64,000 nt of DNA from an uncultured Dysosmobacter sp. (GTDB taxonomy: Bacteria > Bacillota > Clostridia > Oscillospirales > Oscillospiraceae), in contig CANQPD010000005.1 of assembly GCA_947625655.1 (NCBI GenBank), positions 1 through 64,000 of the forward strand, in the 5' to 3' direction. The number at the start of each line of letters is the position of its first letter. The stretch's first letter is position 1. The translations under genes and the position numbers were made by a program. Positions 8,157-18,956 of the stretch are shown in pieces. The notes beneath the pieces were generated by a model. That model was given only the letters and a program-made list of their open reading frames with translations. It did not search any database and was not told where the DNA came from.

Positions 8157-10700
8157 CTATGGAAGAAATGGTGTCACAGCCTTGAGGAGTCTTGCCCCTC
8201 GCTCAACGTGAAATTTAATCATCGCAGGCCAGTCATCATGGTTCGTCACGCTGACATCGAGAAGTTCATCATATAATTTACAAGAACGATTGCCTTCTTG
8301 GTTGTACCATTTCAGTGGTCGGCCGTAATCCTCCTCAATTTGAGAGCGATGACTTTTCAGCGAATCATAGATCATTTGGTTCCTTCCTGCATTCCCGGTA
8401 TCGATATAGATTTCTATACGGGCTTGATCGTAGTTCGCCACGCAAGATAGCTGGACACCAGGGCAACTCGTAGAGCCAGACATATAATTGTTTTTGGTCG
8501 GGGAGACATAATTGAAAGTGCCTGTCTCGGTACGAATTGCTGGAAGGACCTGCGACCAGTACTCTCTACGTACCTTATGCCGCAGACTAGATTCCTCATC
8601 GTTGCATTTCTTTTCGTTGAGGAAAAACACCAAGTCAGATGGGTCTTGATCGTAATGCTCAAACAGCCGTCTCAGCATATTCAGCTTGTGTTGCGTGGAG
8701 GTCCCGGTATTAACATAGATACCTTCAACGACCAGTGCAGATGCCTCAAACCCATCTCCTGTCCTAAAGAATTGGCTGGCCAGATCGACGCTATCATCGG
8801 CGCCGGCAAGATAATTCAGATACGCCGTATCGATATTGTGGAGTTCCTTCAGCATCTGGACATACATATCAACCCAAGTTGTGGCTTCATGTTCAATTCC
8901 ACGAAAACGATACTTCATCAGTTGACGCCCAGTCAAGGAGGCATCATCATCTAGCGCAATTTCGTCATACTGCTTCTGCGGTGGAACATAAGTAGTATCC
9001 TTATTTGGCCAAAGGGCAATGCACTGATTTACCAGCATACTGCTCCGCTGCTCCAGTTCTGGAAGGCCCCAATGATCGGCTTTGGCGATTTGTTGGGTCA
9101 TTTTCAGTCCGCTCTGCAGATAGCCGTCTTTCATTGTTTTCTTATCTTGGAAGGAGGCATTGCTGTACCTGATATTGTAAGAGGAGGCTGCCAGGGTCAG
9201 GTTTGCGAGCCGGTGGAGCCATTGGCCGTGGATATTTTCAGCATCGTCACCGAGCTCGCTGGCCCAAGCAGGAGTTAGATGCTGGGGCATGATGTGCTCA
9301 ATGGTGTACTCACCACTGTCCAGACGATTATAGATCTCTTTGTACTCCGAGCTATCTCCATTCTCTATGCGCTCGAAGATGTACGCCTTATATCTGGCCG
9401 GCATTGTGTAGATATTCTTGTTTTTGAGACCTTCAGCAAAATCTTCGTCTGTTGGGAAGGCTGCCTTCTCCTTCTTGTTTCCAAAAACATACCGCAGTTT
9501 CTCAATGAAATCATCATAGGTACCATCGAGACGCTTGATGTCATTGCAGAGCGTAAGGAATACTTTGCTCTGGGTGTTGGATGGCAAATCGCAGATGAGG
9601 CGGCGAAGTAGATAGGACTCCACAATGCGGCAGACCTCACCCACATCCTCTAAGGTAAGCACATCCTCCTCCTGTAGTCGGAAGACTTCCATTAGAAACG
9701 GCCTGCAAACACTGCTTTCGAAACGGTTCAGCCGATATAGCGAAGCCCGGAGTTTAATTGGAAAGTTCGGATTCCCAACCCGGATCTTGTTATACCTCTT
9801 CGCATAGTCCCGGAGTTCTTTAAGAACATCCTCTATCTGGCCGCGCTTTTCAACATAATCCTTGAACTCCTGGTAGATCTCCTTCATTGCGGTCAGACGT
9901 CGCTCCTTAATCCCCAGATAGTCACGGATGAACGGACTCACGTCGTAAGAGTTCGTCTGTTTGTCGTAGCCAGCGTTTTTTTCAATGGGGCACCAGTAGT
10001 CATCATAGAACTGCTCCTGCTCCTCCATAGATCGTCGCATAAGAACAAAGTTCCGGATTTTGTCGCCCTCATTCAGATCAAGGCCGGTCGAATTGAGGCT
10101 CTCAAACACTAGTTGTGGATCGTCGTCGGGTGGTGTTAGCGTGATGTCGATGATCTGGAGCTTCTCTACCGCCGTAAACAATTGGTCTACGCTGATGTCC
10201 TCACGCTGGATCTGATTATAGAAGAATAGGTAATTCTGTGTGATACGGGAGCTGAAATTGTACTCAGACGGATCGCCCCAGAGCCTGTCATAAGCGTCCT
10301 GATCTCCTTTGATGGGCTTTAGCTTCATCTTCCTCTGCTTAGGATTGATTTCATCAACGAGATATTTCTTCGTGATGACGTCATACAGGTTTGGATCATT
10401 AGGGGTAACGAGTCCATCCTTGATCAGATTAGCAATCGCCAAGAGGAGAAGCGAAACTGTGGTAATCCGCTGCTGGCCATCGATAACCAGATAGTCTGAA
10501 CTGCTGCCCATAGGATCACTGACGGAGACTATACCACCGAAGAAATGCCACCGTTTGTTATCTCGGATCGTCTTTACAAGGTCGGAGTAGAGTTTCTTGC
10601 AATGTTCTTCCTTCCAGTCGTAATTTCTCTGATAGACAGGTATTACGAGCTTGTCCGCATTCTTCAGAAAATGTGTCAGTAGCTTTCCTTGACCATTCAC
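8157..10700 (-). CDS. DUF262/DUF1524 (GmrSD-like) protein with an additional C-terminal domain (DUF4268-like)
   Basis: DUF262 motif VIDGQQRITTVSLLLLAI, HNH motif TIEHIMPQHLTP...LANLTLA, and about 230 aa of additional C-terminal sequence (IEIYIDTGNAGRNQMIYDSLKSHRSQIEEDYGRPLKWY). Confidence 0.85.
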   Translation of the reverse strand: MNGQGKLLTHFLKNADKLVIPVYQRNYDWKEEHCKKLYSDLVKTIRDNKRWHFFGGIVSVSDPMGSSSDYLVIDGQQRITTVSLLLLAIANLIKDGLVTPNDPNLYDVITKKYLVDEINPKQRKMKLKPIKGDQDAYDRLWGDPSEYNFSSRITQNYLFFYNQIQREDISVDQLFTAVEKLQIIDITLTPPDDDPQLVFESLNSTGLDLNEGDKIRNFVLMRRSMEEQEQFYDDYWCPIEKNAGYDKQTNSYDVSPFIRDYLGIKERRLTAMKEIYQEFKDYVEKRGQIEDVLKELRDYAKRYNKIRVGNPNFPIKLRASLYRLNRFESSVCRPFLMEVFRLQEEDVLTLEDVGEVCRIVESYLLRRLICDLPSNTQSKVFLTLCNDIKRLDGTYDDFIEKLRYVFGNKKEKAAFPTDEDFAEGLKNKNIYTMPARYKAYIFERIENGDSSEYKEIYNRLDSGEYTIEHIMPQHLTPAWASELGDDAENIHGQWLHRLANLTLAASSYNIRYSNASFQDKKTMKDGYLQSGLKMTQQIAKADHWGLPELEQRSSMLVNQCIALWPNKDTTYVPPQKQYDEIALDDDASLTGRQLMKYRFRGIEHEATTWVDMYVQMLKELHNIDTAYLNYLAGADDSVDLASQFFRTGDGFEASALVVEGIYVNTGTSTQHKLNMLRRLFEHYDQDPSDLVFFLNEKKCNDEESSLRHKVRREYWSQVLPAIRTETGTFNYVSPTKNNYMSGSTSCPGVQLSCVANYDQARIEIYIDTGNAGRNQMIYDSLKSHRSQIEEDYGRPLKWYNQEGNRSCKLYDELLDVSVTNHDDWPAMIKFHVERGARLLKAVTPFLP

Positions 10701-10778
10701 GCTGACTCCTCCAAATTTTTCTCTCTAAACCCATTTCAAGTTGTGCATTGCCATGGATCAGTACGTCTTATACCCATA

Positions 10779-13700
10779 TTATCCATTCCGAAGTTCCCGA
10801 TACAGTTCCTTTGCCAAGGCGACCATGATGGCTTTATACTTGGCGGTATCCTCAAATAGCTTCGTATAGGTTTCCGTGCTCTCGATATAGGAGGCCTGGG
10901 CAGTCTGGTCGAAAATCTTGGGGAACACATTTTTTTCGAAGATCTGCTGTCCATCCACTTTAGCTGCTTTGCGAAGCTTTTTATCCGCCAGTAGTTTCTC
11001 ACGCAAAGTCCCAATCAAGACTCTGTCTGCTTCAGTAAAATCGCCTTTATAGGTCTCATTGATTCGATCAATGACCTCGTCCAGCGGGTCTTTCTTGGCG
11101 TTCATGTTGACCGCCTTCTTCGTCTTCGCGGGCTCCAGGGCCGTTGCCTTATCTTCCAGTGTGATTGCTCCCTCAAAGGTTTTTTCCAGACGGTAGTACT
11201 CCAACTTCACCCGGTTCTCCAGGTCCCAGGGGGTGGAAGGCTCTGCAGGGATCAGTTTGGAGAGATAGGAACAGAAGAGAAACTCCTTATGAAGGTCCTT
11301 ATCGAACATCCGCACGATCTGAGAGATGTAGTTATACCACTTCACAAACGCTCGGATTAGGCGGCGGAACTGGTAGCGGTCCTCCTTGCTCAGTTGATTG
11401 TAAGCCTTGGCCACCGGGAGCAGAGCGTTGGAGATCTTCGCCTGGACGGAGGTGGCCTTTTTCGCATCTGGAGCGAAGTAGATTTTGCTGACCACCTCAA
11501 TATCACTTTCGTTATACAGTTTGAATTCCCGGAGCTGCTTCTGAGTCTTGTAAATCAGGTCAACATTGATTTCCTCGGTGAGGCTAGTCTCCTGGTAGTA
11601 TGGCTGGAAGGCCTCCAGAATTTCTTCCTTGGTATTCACAAAGTCCAGAATGTAGGTATCTTCTTTTCCAGGATAAGTACGGTTCAGACGGCTCAAAGTC
11701 TGGACTGCCTTCACATCTCGTAACTTCTTGTCCACAATCATGGTGTGGAGCAACGGCTCATCAAAGCCAGTCTGGTACTTCTCCGCCACGATCAGCACAT
11801 CGCCCTCGTCGTGGAAGACCTGCTTGGTCTGGGCCTCGCTGACGCGGTTTCCCTCCCGGTCTCGGTTCATGCCGCTTTCAGTGTACTCTGTGCCGTTCTC
11901 CTCGTCTGGGTCCCTGATACCTCCAGAGAAGGCAATCAGGATCTCTACATCGTCGTAGTGATTTGCCTCCAGATATGCCTTGATCTCGTGGTAGTAGCGC
12001 ACCGCCGCCAGACGTGAGGCCGTAACCACCATCATTTTACCCTTTCCGCCGATTTTGTGCTTGGTAATGTCCCGGAAAGTCTCCACAATGATGGCGGCCT
12101 TCTGCTGCAGGTTGTGGGGGTGAAGCTCCTCAAAACGCCGGATAGTCTTGATGGCCTTGATAGTGGGGACCTCCGGATTGTCCGGGGTGTTCTTGGCGAT
12201 TTGAAAGCAGGTCTTATAGGTGGTATAGTTCTCCAGCACATCCAAAATGAAGTGCTCCTCAATGGCCTGTCGCATGGAGTAGATATGAAAGGGGTGGAAA
12301 GAGCCATCCGCATACTCATCCCCGAACATCTCCAGGGTCTTGTTCTTTGGCGTGGCAGTAAAGGCAAAAAAACTCAGGTTCTTGTGCTTGCCGTGGGAGA
12401 CCATCTCTCGCACCAGCTTGTCCTCCGCATCCTCCAGTTCGTCCTCGGCCTTACCCTCCAGCTCCGCATATTCTTTGAGTGCATCATGGGTATCCGCCAG
12501 GGCAATTTTCAACTTCATGGCGCTCTGGCCAGTCTGGCTGCTGTGGGCCTCGTCCACGATGACGGCAAAAGCCTTGCCGGATGTGTCGTCTATCTGTTCA
12601 TAGATCACGGGGAACTTCTGCAGAGTGGTGACGATGATCCGCTTGCCGTCGTTCAAAGCGTCCCGCAGATCTTTGGCGGACTTCTTCTTGTCGATGGTCA
12701 CTACAGAACCCAGGGTGTGGTCGAAGCCAGAGATAGTCTCTTGGAGCTGGGCGTCCAGCACCGTGCGGTCTGTGACGATGACCACGGAGTTGAAGATGGG
12801 CTTGTTGTCATCGTCATGGAGGCTGGCCAGACGGTAGGCGGTCCAGGCGATAGAGTTGGACTTCCCGGAACCGGCGCTGTGCTGCACCAGATAGTTTTTG
12901 CCGGGGCCGTTGGTTCTGACATCCTGGATCAGCCGACGCACCACATCCATCTGGTGATACCGGGGGAAGATGACTGACTTTTTAGTGATTTCCCTTTGTG
13001 CGCCATCTTTCTGAGGTGCCTTCTCTTTCTTCACTTGGAGGTTGACGAACTTTTGGATGATGTCCAAAAAGTTGTCTTTTCGCAATACGTCCTTCCAGAG
13101 GTAGGAGGTCACGTAGTCTCCATCCGGTGAAGGCGGATTCCCGGCTCCGCCGTCCCTGCCGGGGCCGTTACTGCCCTGGTTAAAGGGGAGGAAGTAGGTC
13201 TTGGCCCCATCCAGCTTGGTGGTCATCACCGCCTCATAGAGATCCACGGCGAAGAACACCAGGACGCGGTGGTTCAGCCGGAACGCTGGTTCCTTGGGGT
13301 CCCGGTCAAACATCCACTGCCGCTTGGCATTGTCCACGCTTTGGCCGGTGAGCTGGTTCTTAAGCTCGATGGCTACGACCGGGATACCGTTGACTGCCAA
13401 CATCATATCTACGCTGTTGTTGTTCTGCCCGGAGTAGTGCCACTGGCGGATACACTGGCAGATGTTTTGACCGTAGTGTTTGACAGCCACATCGTTGAGA
13501 GTGGACTCCGGCTTAAAGTAGCACACCCGGAACTCAATCCCCCGGTGCTTGAACCCGTGGCGCAGGACACTTATCAGTCCATCGTTCTCCACGGCGTTCT
13601 CAAAAGCCTTGTAGAACTTCTTCTCCGGATCGGAATTGCACTGTTTCTCGAAACGTTGCCACTGGATGGGCTGTGTGGCCTGGACAAAGCCCACCAGGGT

Positions 13701-13832
13701 AGCTAAGTCCAGGGCCATACCGGAGTCCATGGAAGCCCGATAGCCCGCGTCTGACGCCTTCTGCCAACCACCGACAGGAGAGATCAGGAAGGACTCGATA
13801 TCTTGTTCAAACTGTCTTTCGTTATCGGGCAT
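10779..13832 (-). CDS. hsdR: Type I restriction enzyme, R subunit
   Basis: Walker [70 protein letters not shown]. Confidence 0.95.
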   Translation of the reverse strand: MPDNERQFEQDIESFLISPVGGWQKASDAGYRASMDSGMALDLATLVGFVQATQPIQWQRFEKQCNSDPEKKFYKAFENAVENDGLISVLRHGFKHRGIEFRVCYFKPESTLNDVAVKHYGQNICQCIRQWHYSGQNNNSVDMMLAVNGIPVVAIELKNQLTGQSVDNAKRQWMFDRDPKEPAFRLNHRVLVFFAVDLYEAVMTTKLDGAKTYFLPFNQGSNGPGRDGGAGNPPSPDGDYVTSYLWKDVLRKDNFLDIIQKFVNLQVKKEKAPQKDGAQREITKKSVIFPRYHQMDVVRRLIQDVRTNGPGKNYLVQHSAGSGKSNSIAWTAYRLASLHDDDNKPIFNSVVIVTDRTVLDAQLQETISGFDHTLGSVVTIDKKKSAKDLRDALNDGKRIIVTTLQKFPVIYEQIDDTSGKAFAVIVDEAHSSQTGQSAMKLKIALADTHDALKEYAELEGKAEDELEDAEDKLVREMVSHGKHKNLSFFAFTATPKNKTLEMFGDEYADGSFHPFHIYSMRQAIEEHFILDVLENYTTYKTCFQIAKNTPDNPEVPTIKAIKTIRRFEELHPHNLQQKAAIIVETFRDITKHKIGGKGKMMVVTASRLAAVRYYHEIKAYLEANHYDDVEILIAFSGGIRDPDEENGTEYTESGMNRDREGNRVSEAQTKQVFHDEGDVLIVAEKYQTGFDEPLLHTMIVDKKLRDVKAVQTLSRLNRTYPGKEDTYILDFVNTKEEILEAFQPYYQETSLTEEINVDLIYKTQKQLREFKLYNESDIEVVSKIYFAPDAKKATSVQAKISNALLPVAKAYNQLSKEDRYQFRRLIRAFVKWYNYISQIVRMFDKDLHKEFLFCSYLSKLIPAEPSTPWDLENRVKLEYYRLEKTFEGAITLEDKATALEPAKTKKAVNMNAKKDPLDEVIDRINETYKGDFTEADRVLIGTLREKLLADKKLRKAAKVDGQQIFEKNVFPKIFDQTAQASYIESTETYTKLFEDTAKYKAIMVALAKELYRELRNG

Positions 13833-13844
13833 GTCGTATCCTCC

Positions 13845-15761
13845 TTACGCTTCTTTCTGCAATGTGTGAACTCCAGAACCTTTGGGCACAAACCGATGTT
13901 CTCTCATTTTGAATAGAGTGTCCTGCCAAGTAGAATACTGAGGATTTGCCTTATTAGGAGTCCAATTCGTAACGACCTCGCCAATTATCTCTTTGTCAGT
14001 AGGATGGGATACCCCATCAATAATAAAGTCATTCCATGCAGCGAGCAAGGTCGCTACACGTTCAGCCTGAGAGGTTTTCATTGGCCTCAAAAAATCCACT
14101 ATTTTTTCGAGTTTCAGATCAATTTCAGAAAAAGTATCCATATACTCCCGCAAGCCCTCTTCGAATTGTTTTCCCTTTTGGTAGGAGACAGGCGATCCTT
14201 TCAGAACCGTGTACCAGCCTTTTGCGTTAATGATTTCTTCTATGTTTGGGAGATCTGGATCGTATGGGCCATGTTCGTATCGAATGAATTGAGTGTGAAA
14301 TGGCATATTTAGCAAACACTCTGCGGCAAACATACATTTCTGCAACTGAATTCGTCCCCGGACACCAGTACCAAGCAAGTCCAACACCCTGAGCATAAGC
14401 AGAGCCTTTCTGTACCGCATTATCTCAGGGGAAAGAATAGCAATCGTCATTTGATTGGTATCTTCTACTCTCCTTTTTCCAGTCACAACCTCATAAATGA
14501 GGGACTTTTTGTAGATTTCCAAGTCAGCAATAAGAGATTCTTTTTTTGCGATTAGTTCATCAATATGCAAACACTCTTTATCGAGATATTCTGCAATCAT
14601 GCATTGCTCTTGGTATGGGCACTCGATTGCATAATATGCCATTAGTTTTGTTAAAGTTGTTCTTGGCATTGCTGAACCAGCCATGGATTTTCTGATTTGG
14701 AATTGAAGAACCTCAGATTCAATTAACCACATTAAATATTCGCTTAAAACATTGTCTTTCGGGGTAAGCATCGCAACAGAAGACAAAAGAACACATGGCA
14801 TATCATCAGTCATCATTCCCACACGGCCTGTTGTTGCTCCGTCTTTAACCAGTAATACATCCCCAGATTGAGGCTGACACCCTGTCTTAACCAAGTTTTG
14901 AAAATTTTCTTCTGAAACAGTGCGACATTGAGAATAATCAATTCCTTTTCCATGGACATCTCGGGCTGTCACATAAGGAAATCCATCCACTGTTGTTTCC
15001 GGCGAAAAGTGGCTACCATCTTTAATCCTCTGGCAGATACGCTTTAGAGAGGTGATTCTCCAATGTGCAGGAATAGAACCGATAAATTCTACGCCGCTGT
15101 CCTTCATCTCCACATTCGGGTCCAGGCCCTTGGTGACAGCCCCGTAGATAATGGATGCCTTCCACTGCCTATAGTCCTCAATGCTGGCCTTGGCTTGGGT
15201 GATGATCTCGTCGATCTTGGCGCATTGGGCGTCCAGGTAGGAGGCGATGGCGGATTGGATTTCGTATGGAGGTACTGGGACATAGAAATTTAAGAATATT
15301 TCTGCTGGGAGTCGCCATCTCCCAAAGCCTGAAACCCCTTGCCCTAAGCCGTAGAAGATTCTTTGTTGATAGCAAGTTTGAAATACATATCGGTAAAAAC
15401 CCGGATAATATTTTTCGGGATTAGACGATTGAAATACACGGTAGTCAGGACTGGTTACACCATTCATACAAGAAATATCAACCCATCCGGTGAGTAAATC
15501 CATGTGATTCATTATAAAGTCACCTGAATCAACAAGTTGATACTTAGAATAATCCAGTGAAAATTGTCCTTTTTCGCTCATGTCTTTGGGCTTGATCCCT
15601 CTTTGTGTAACAGACAACACTGTATGTCCGAGTTCACCTGCAATCACTTTTTTAATCCTAAATGCATACTTTACCCGAATGGTACACCAATTGTTTGGAA
15701 TTTTTCCCAGCCATTCAATCCCGCTTTCTTTCATCTCCGTATAGCCCTTTGCCGGGGTCAT
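13845..15761 (-). CDS. hsdS: Type I R-M specificity subunit with an extra C-terminal (Panacea/winged-helix-like) domain of about 190 aa
   Basis: Two TRD/conserved-helix units (ESGIEWLGKIPNNW..., DSGVEFIGSIPAHW..., AYLDAQCAKIDEIITQAKASIEDYRQWKASIIYGAVTKG, EYLDKECLHIDELIAKKESLIADLEIYKKSLIYEVVTGKR), then RIQLQKCMFAAECLLNMPFHTQFIRYEHGPYDPDLPNIEEII in the same ORF. Confidence 0.9.
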   Translation of the reverse strand: MTPAKGYTEMKESGIEWLGKIPNNWCTIRVKYAFRIKKVIAGELGHTVLSVTQRGIKPKDMSEKGQFSLDYSKYQLVDSGDFIMNHMDLLTGWVDISCMNGVTSPDYRVFQSSNPEKYYPGFYRYVFQTCYQQRIFYGLGQGVSGFGRWRLPAEIFLNFYVPVPPYEIQSAIASYLDAQCAKIDEIITQAKASIEDYRQWKASIIYGAVTKGLDPNVEMKDSGVEFIGSIPAHWRITSLKRICQRIKDGSHFSPETTVDGFPYVTARDVHGKGIDYSQCRTVSEENFQNLVKTGCQPQSGDVLLVKDGATTGRVGMMTDDMPCVLLSSVAMLTPKDNVLSEYLMWLIESEVLQFQIRKSMAGSAMPRTTLTKLMAYYAIECPYQEQCMIAEYLDKECLHIDELIAKKESLIADLEIYKKSLIYEVVTGKRRVEDTNQMTIAILSPEIMRYRKALLMLRVLDLLGTGVRGRIQLQKCMFAAECLLNMPFHTQFIRYEHGPYDPDLPNIEEIINAKGWYTVLKGSPVSYQKGKQFEEGLREYMDTFSEIDLKLEKIVDFLRPMKTSQAERVATLLAAWNDFIIDGVSHPTDKEIIGEVVTNWTPNKANPQYSTWQDTLFKMREHRFVPKGSGVHTLQKEA

Positions 15762-15762
15762 C

Positions 15763-17547
15763 TCACTCACCTTCCTTCCCAAACAAGTCGTGGAGCTTCT
15801 GCATCAGGGCACGCTCATGCTCCTCGATACGCTTGGCAATCTGGTCGGCGGGCTCAATCTCTTTGTACTCGTAGAAAGTGCGGGTGAAAGGAATCTCATA
15901 GCCAACCTTAGTCTTGCTCTTGTCGATCCAGGCATCCGGGTTATAGGGCAGGACTTCATGTGCAAAGTATGCATCGATGTCCTCGTCCAGCGGCACATTC
16001 TCCGTGTCCCGCTTTTTGGGGTCGGCCACAGGCTTGCCCTTTTTCAGGACCTTCTTCCCGTCCTCATCCAGCAGGGGGCTTTCCACGGTGATCTTGTTAT
16101 AGCCCAGGGCTACACTGTCCAGCACCCGGCTCTTGCAGACGAGTTTTGCCCCGGACTCCAGCTCCCGCTCACATGTCTGGTCCCGGTACTCCCCGTAGGC
16201 CCTGACAATCAACTCCCGGCAGGCCTCGGTGATGTCCACTCGCTTGTTGCCGATGGGCTTCCGGCGAGACTCATAGCACTTGCTGGCATCAATGAGCTGG
16301 ACCCTCCCGATATGCTCCGAAGGCTTGTCCTTGGTGATGATCCAGATGTAGGTGGCGATGCCGGTGTTGTAGAAGCTGTCGTTGGGGAGTTGCACGATGG
16401 CGTCCAGCCAGTCGTTTTCGATCAGATACCGGCGGATCTCCGACTGGCCGGAACTGGCATCCCCGGTGAACAGAGAGGAGCCGTTCTGGATGATGGCCAT
16501 GCGGCCCTCCGGCTTCAGTTTGGACAGACCGTTGAGCAGGAACAGCATCTGCCCGTCGCTTTTGCTGGGGAGGCCGGGACCGAAGCGACCAGCGGAACCC
16601 TTCTTATGTTCTGCCTCCACCGCCGTGGCCTCCCGCTTCCAGTCAATTCCGAAGGGAGGGTTGGAAATACAGTAATCGAACTGATAGCCGTCGAACTTAT
16701 CATCGTCCAGGGTGTCACCGAACTGCATATTGTCCGGGTCGCCCCCACGGATCAGCATGTCAGCCTTGGCGATTCCAAAGGTGAAGGGGTTCAACTCCTG
16801 GCCAAAACAGGTGACATCTGCATCGGCATCCAGTTGCTTCAGCCGCTCTTCCATGCAGGTGAGCATCTGGCTGGTGCCCATGGTCATGTCGTAGACCGTC
16901 TTTGTAATGCTCTCCCCGTGGAAGGTGTTCTGATCTCCCGTCACCAGCAGGTCGCACATCAGGTAGATGATATCCCGGCTGGTGAAGTGTGCTCCGGCCT
17001 CCTCGTTGTAGGACTCGGAAAACCGCTGAACCAGGTTCTCAAAAATATAGCCCATATCAACGGCACTGATCTTTTCCGGCTTCATATCCGCCTTGTCAGA
17101 GCAGAAGTCCACGATAACCTGATAGAGCAGTCCGGCCTCCTCCATGCGGTCGATCTGGGCGTTGAAGTTCATGCGTGCGAGGATGTCCTGCACATTGTCG
17201 GAGAAGCCATTGAGATAAGCGCGGAAGTTATCGTTGATGTTCTCTGGGTCTGCCCGCAGAGTCTCGAAGGTGAACGGGCTGGTATTGTAAAACTGGTATC
17301 CAGCAGCGGTCCGCAGGAAGCCCTCTTTGACTGCAAGGTGCTCTACCTTCTTACAGGTATCCAGTACCGCTTGATGGGTTGGCAGCAGGCAGTCGTGGAA
17401 CCGCTTGACCACCACCATGGGCAGGATCACCAAGCCGTACTCATGGGGTTTGAATGCACCAAAGAGGGTGTTTGCCACATTCCAAATGAGAGTGGCCTTC
17501 TCCTGGATATTCCGGCCCACAGAGGCCAACTGTTCATTTGCGGTCAT
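15763..17547 (-). CDS. hsdM: Type I R-M N6-adenine methyltransferase subunit
   Basis: GAHFTSRDIIYLMCDLL, YDMTMGTSQMLTC, YCISNPPFGIDWKRE (NPPF). Confidence 0.95.
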   Translation of the reverse strand: MTANEQLASVGRNIQEKATLIWNVANTLFGAFKPHEYGLVILPMVVVKRFHDCLLPTHQAVLDTCKKVEHLAVKEGFLRTAAGYQFYNTSPFTFETLRADPENINDNFRAYLNGFSDNVQDILARMNFNAQIDRMEEAGLLYQVIVDFCSDKADMKPEKISAVDMGYIFENLVQRFSESYNEEAGAHFTSRDIIYLMCDLLVTGDQNTFHGESITKTVYDMTMGTSQMLTCMEERLKQLDADADVTCFGQELNPFTFGIAKADMLIRGGDPDNMQFGDTLDDDKFDGYQFDYCISNPPFGIDWKREATAVEAEHKKGSAGRFGPGLPSKSDGQMLFLLNGLSKLKPEGRMAIIQNGSSLFTGDASSGQSEIRRYLIENDWLDAIVQLPNDSFYNTGIATYIWIITKDKPSEHIGRVQLIDASKCYESRRKPIGNKRVDITEACRELIVRAYGEYRDQTCERELESGAKLVCKSRVLDSVALGYNKITVESPLLDEDGKKVLKKGKPVADPKKRDTENVPLDEDIDAYFAHEVLPYNPDAWIDKSKTKVGYEIPFTRTFYEYKEIEPADQIAKRIEEHERALMQKLHDLFGKEGE

Positions 17548-17828
17548 AATATCGCCCTTTCTGTTTGTGGCATACATCCTTACTTAGTTACTTTATAATA
17601 CGATATAATATGGGATTAGTCAAAATCGCTTTGTGCCAATCCATGCCTTTAACCCATCACGAATTGCCGTCTAGGCAAAGAGCCTCGTTCAAGCCACTGT
17701 TACCTGATGTTGTTAGCTTTCTTCGAAATCCATGGCATGTTCAGTCTTCGCCCTCGAGATGACTTTGCGCAATTGCGAATATTATATCATCATTTAGACT
17801 TTATGCGCATTGTGCTTCTGATATTATT

Positions 17829-18956
17829 TCATGGATTACACCGCTTGCAGGGAACATATGCACGTTCAATTAGATCCTCGCGTGAGCCGTAATAGTCCTC
17901 ACGGTTGGAATCCTTGATATCGTCCGCACTGGCGCAAGATGGCAGGTGGAACTTCTTCGTGTTGTTGTTCAAAACATAGTGTGCCTCAGCGGTTGATGTT
18001 CCGGCTTGGGTATCGGAAGAGGGTTCATGGGCAACCGATGGTTCTGAAGTGGAAGCAGCTCCGTCTAGCGTGCTGTCTCCCGTTGCATAGTTGATCGTCA
18101 CCCCCGGCTGCACATTGTAGGCAAAGATACAAAAGCAGATGCCATCACCATCATCCTCAACGGAGTAACCTTCCATCAGGACTCCAGCAGCCAGTAGGTT
18201 GTCCCCTTCAAAGACGGGCGTGACGCGGTAGAGAACATGGTTGTTCGTTTCCTGAACATAGTCGGCAACCATATTCTCGAAAGGTAGCATTCCATCAATG
18301 TTCAAATATCTGGTGCCAGTGATCAAGTTCCTCTCATTCGCATTCTCTCCCGAGAGTTGGAAGCCGATCAAGTGACAGCGATTGTAGAGGTAATTCCCGT
18401 CAACAACACCATTATACCGCACAGTGTGCCAGCCGGAAGGCTTGACCGATCCAATAGATCCGCGTTCCTCGGTAGGCATCAGATCCTGCCCTATGCAGGC
18501 ATATGCGGTGCCGCACCGGCTGAGCGAGTCGAGAGCGCTATATAGCTCAAAAGAAGTTGTTGTCAGTTCAGAAGATGTGAAATAAGGAATATTTCCATTG
18601 ACTGCAACATAAGCCGATCCACTATAAGGCTCAACATCGGAAAGTGAAAAACTGGTGGCAGCAGTACTTTCACTTGGAAGAGTCGAGGAAACTGGTTGGT
18701 CAATCTCTTGGCCGGTCATGCTACCCTGTCCATTCGGCCCCGACGGCTTCTCAGCCTCTACGCCGGAGTCATCTGTGTCGGCAGATGACTGCTCTACACG
18801 ATCAGTAGATTGCGGACTTTCCACAATTCCAGAGGAAACACTGGATGGAGAATCATCCGGGTAATTGGAAGAGTTGCCTTCGTCTGTCGAACAACCAACT
18901 AAGAGGGAAAGGACAAGAGCTGCCAGCAGGAAAATGGATGTAACTTTCTGTTTCAC
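17829..18956 (-). CDS. Secreted lipoprotein with a DNA/RNA non-specific endonuclease domain and a C-terminal Cys motif
   Basis: Lipobox LLVGCS. DRGH-like nuclease region YLYNRCHLIGFQLSGENANERNLITGTRYLNIDGMLPFE. C-terminal HYVLNNNTKKFHLPSCASADDI...YVPCKRCNP. Confidence 0.85.
   Translation of the reverse strand: MKQKVTSIFLLAALVLSLLVGCSTDEGNSSNYPDDSPSSVSSGIVESPQSTDRVEQSSADTDDSGVEAEKPSGPNGQGSMTGQEIDQPVSSTLPSESTAATSFSLSDVEPYSGSAYVAVNGNIPYFTSSELTTTSFELYSALDSLSRCGTAYACIGQDLMPTEERGSIGSVKPSGWHTVRYNGVVDGNYLYNRCHLIGFQLSGENANERNLITGTRYLNIDGMLPFENMVADYVQETNNHVLYRVTPVFEGDNLLAAGVLMEGYSVEDDGDGICFCIFAYNVQPGVTINYATGDSTLDGAASTSEPSVAHEPSSDTQAGTSTAEAHYVLNNNTKKFHLPSCASADDIKDSNREDYYGSREDLIERAYVPCKRCNP

Noticed and set aside
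12057-12977. 306-aa plus-strand ORF
   Set aside because: Antisense to hsdR motor motifs.
15790-17598. 602-aa plus-strand ORF
   Set aside because: Exactly antisense to hsdM, which has clear methyltransferase motifs.
17600-17828. ORFs in the gap between hsdM and the nuclease gene
   Set aside because: No RBS, AT-rich, and no protein-like composition. Likely promoter or junction DNA.
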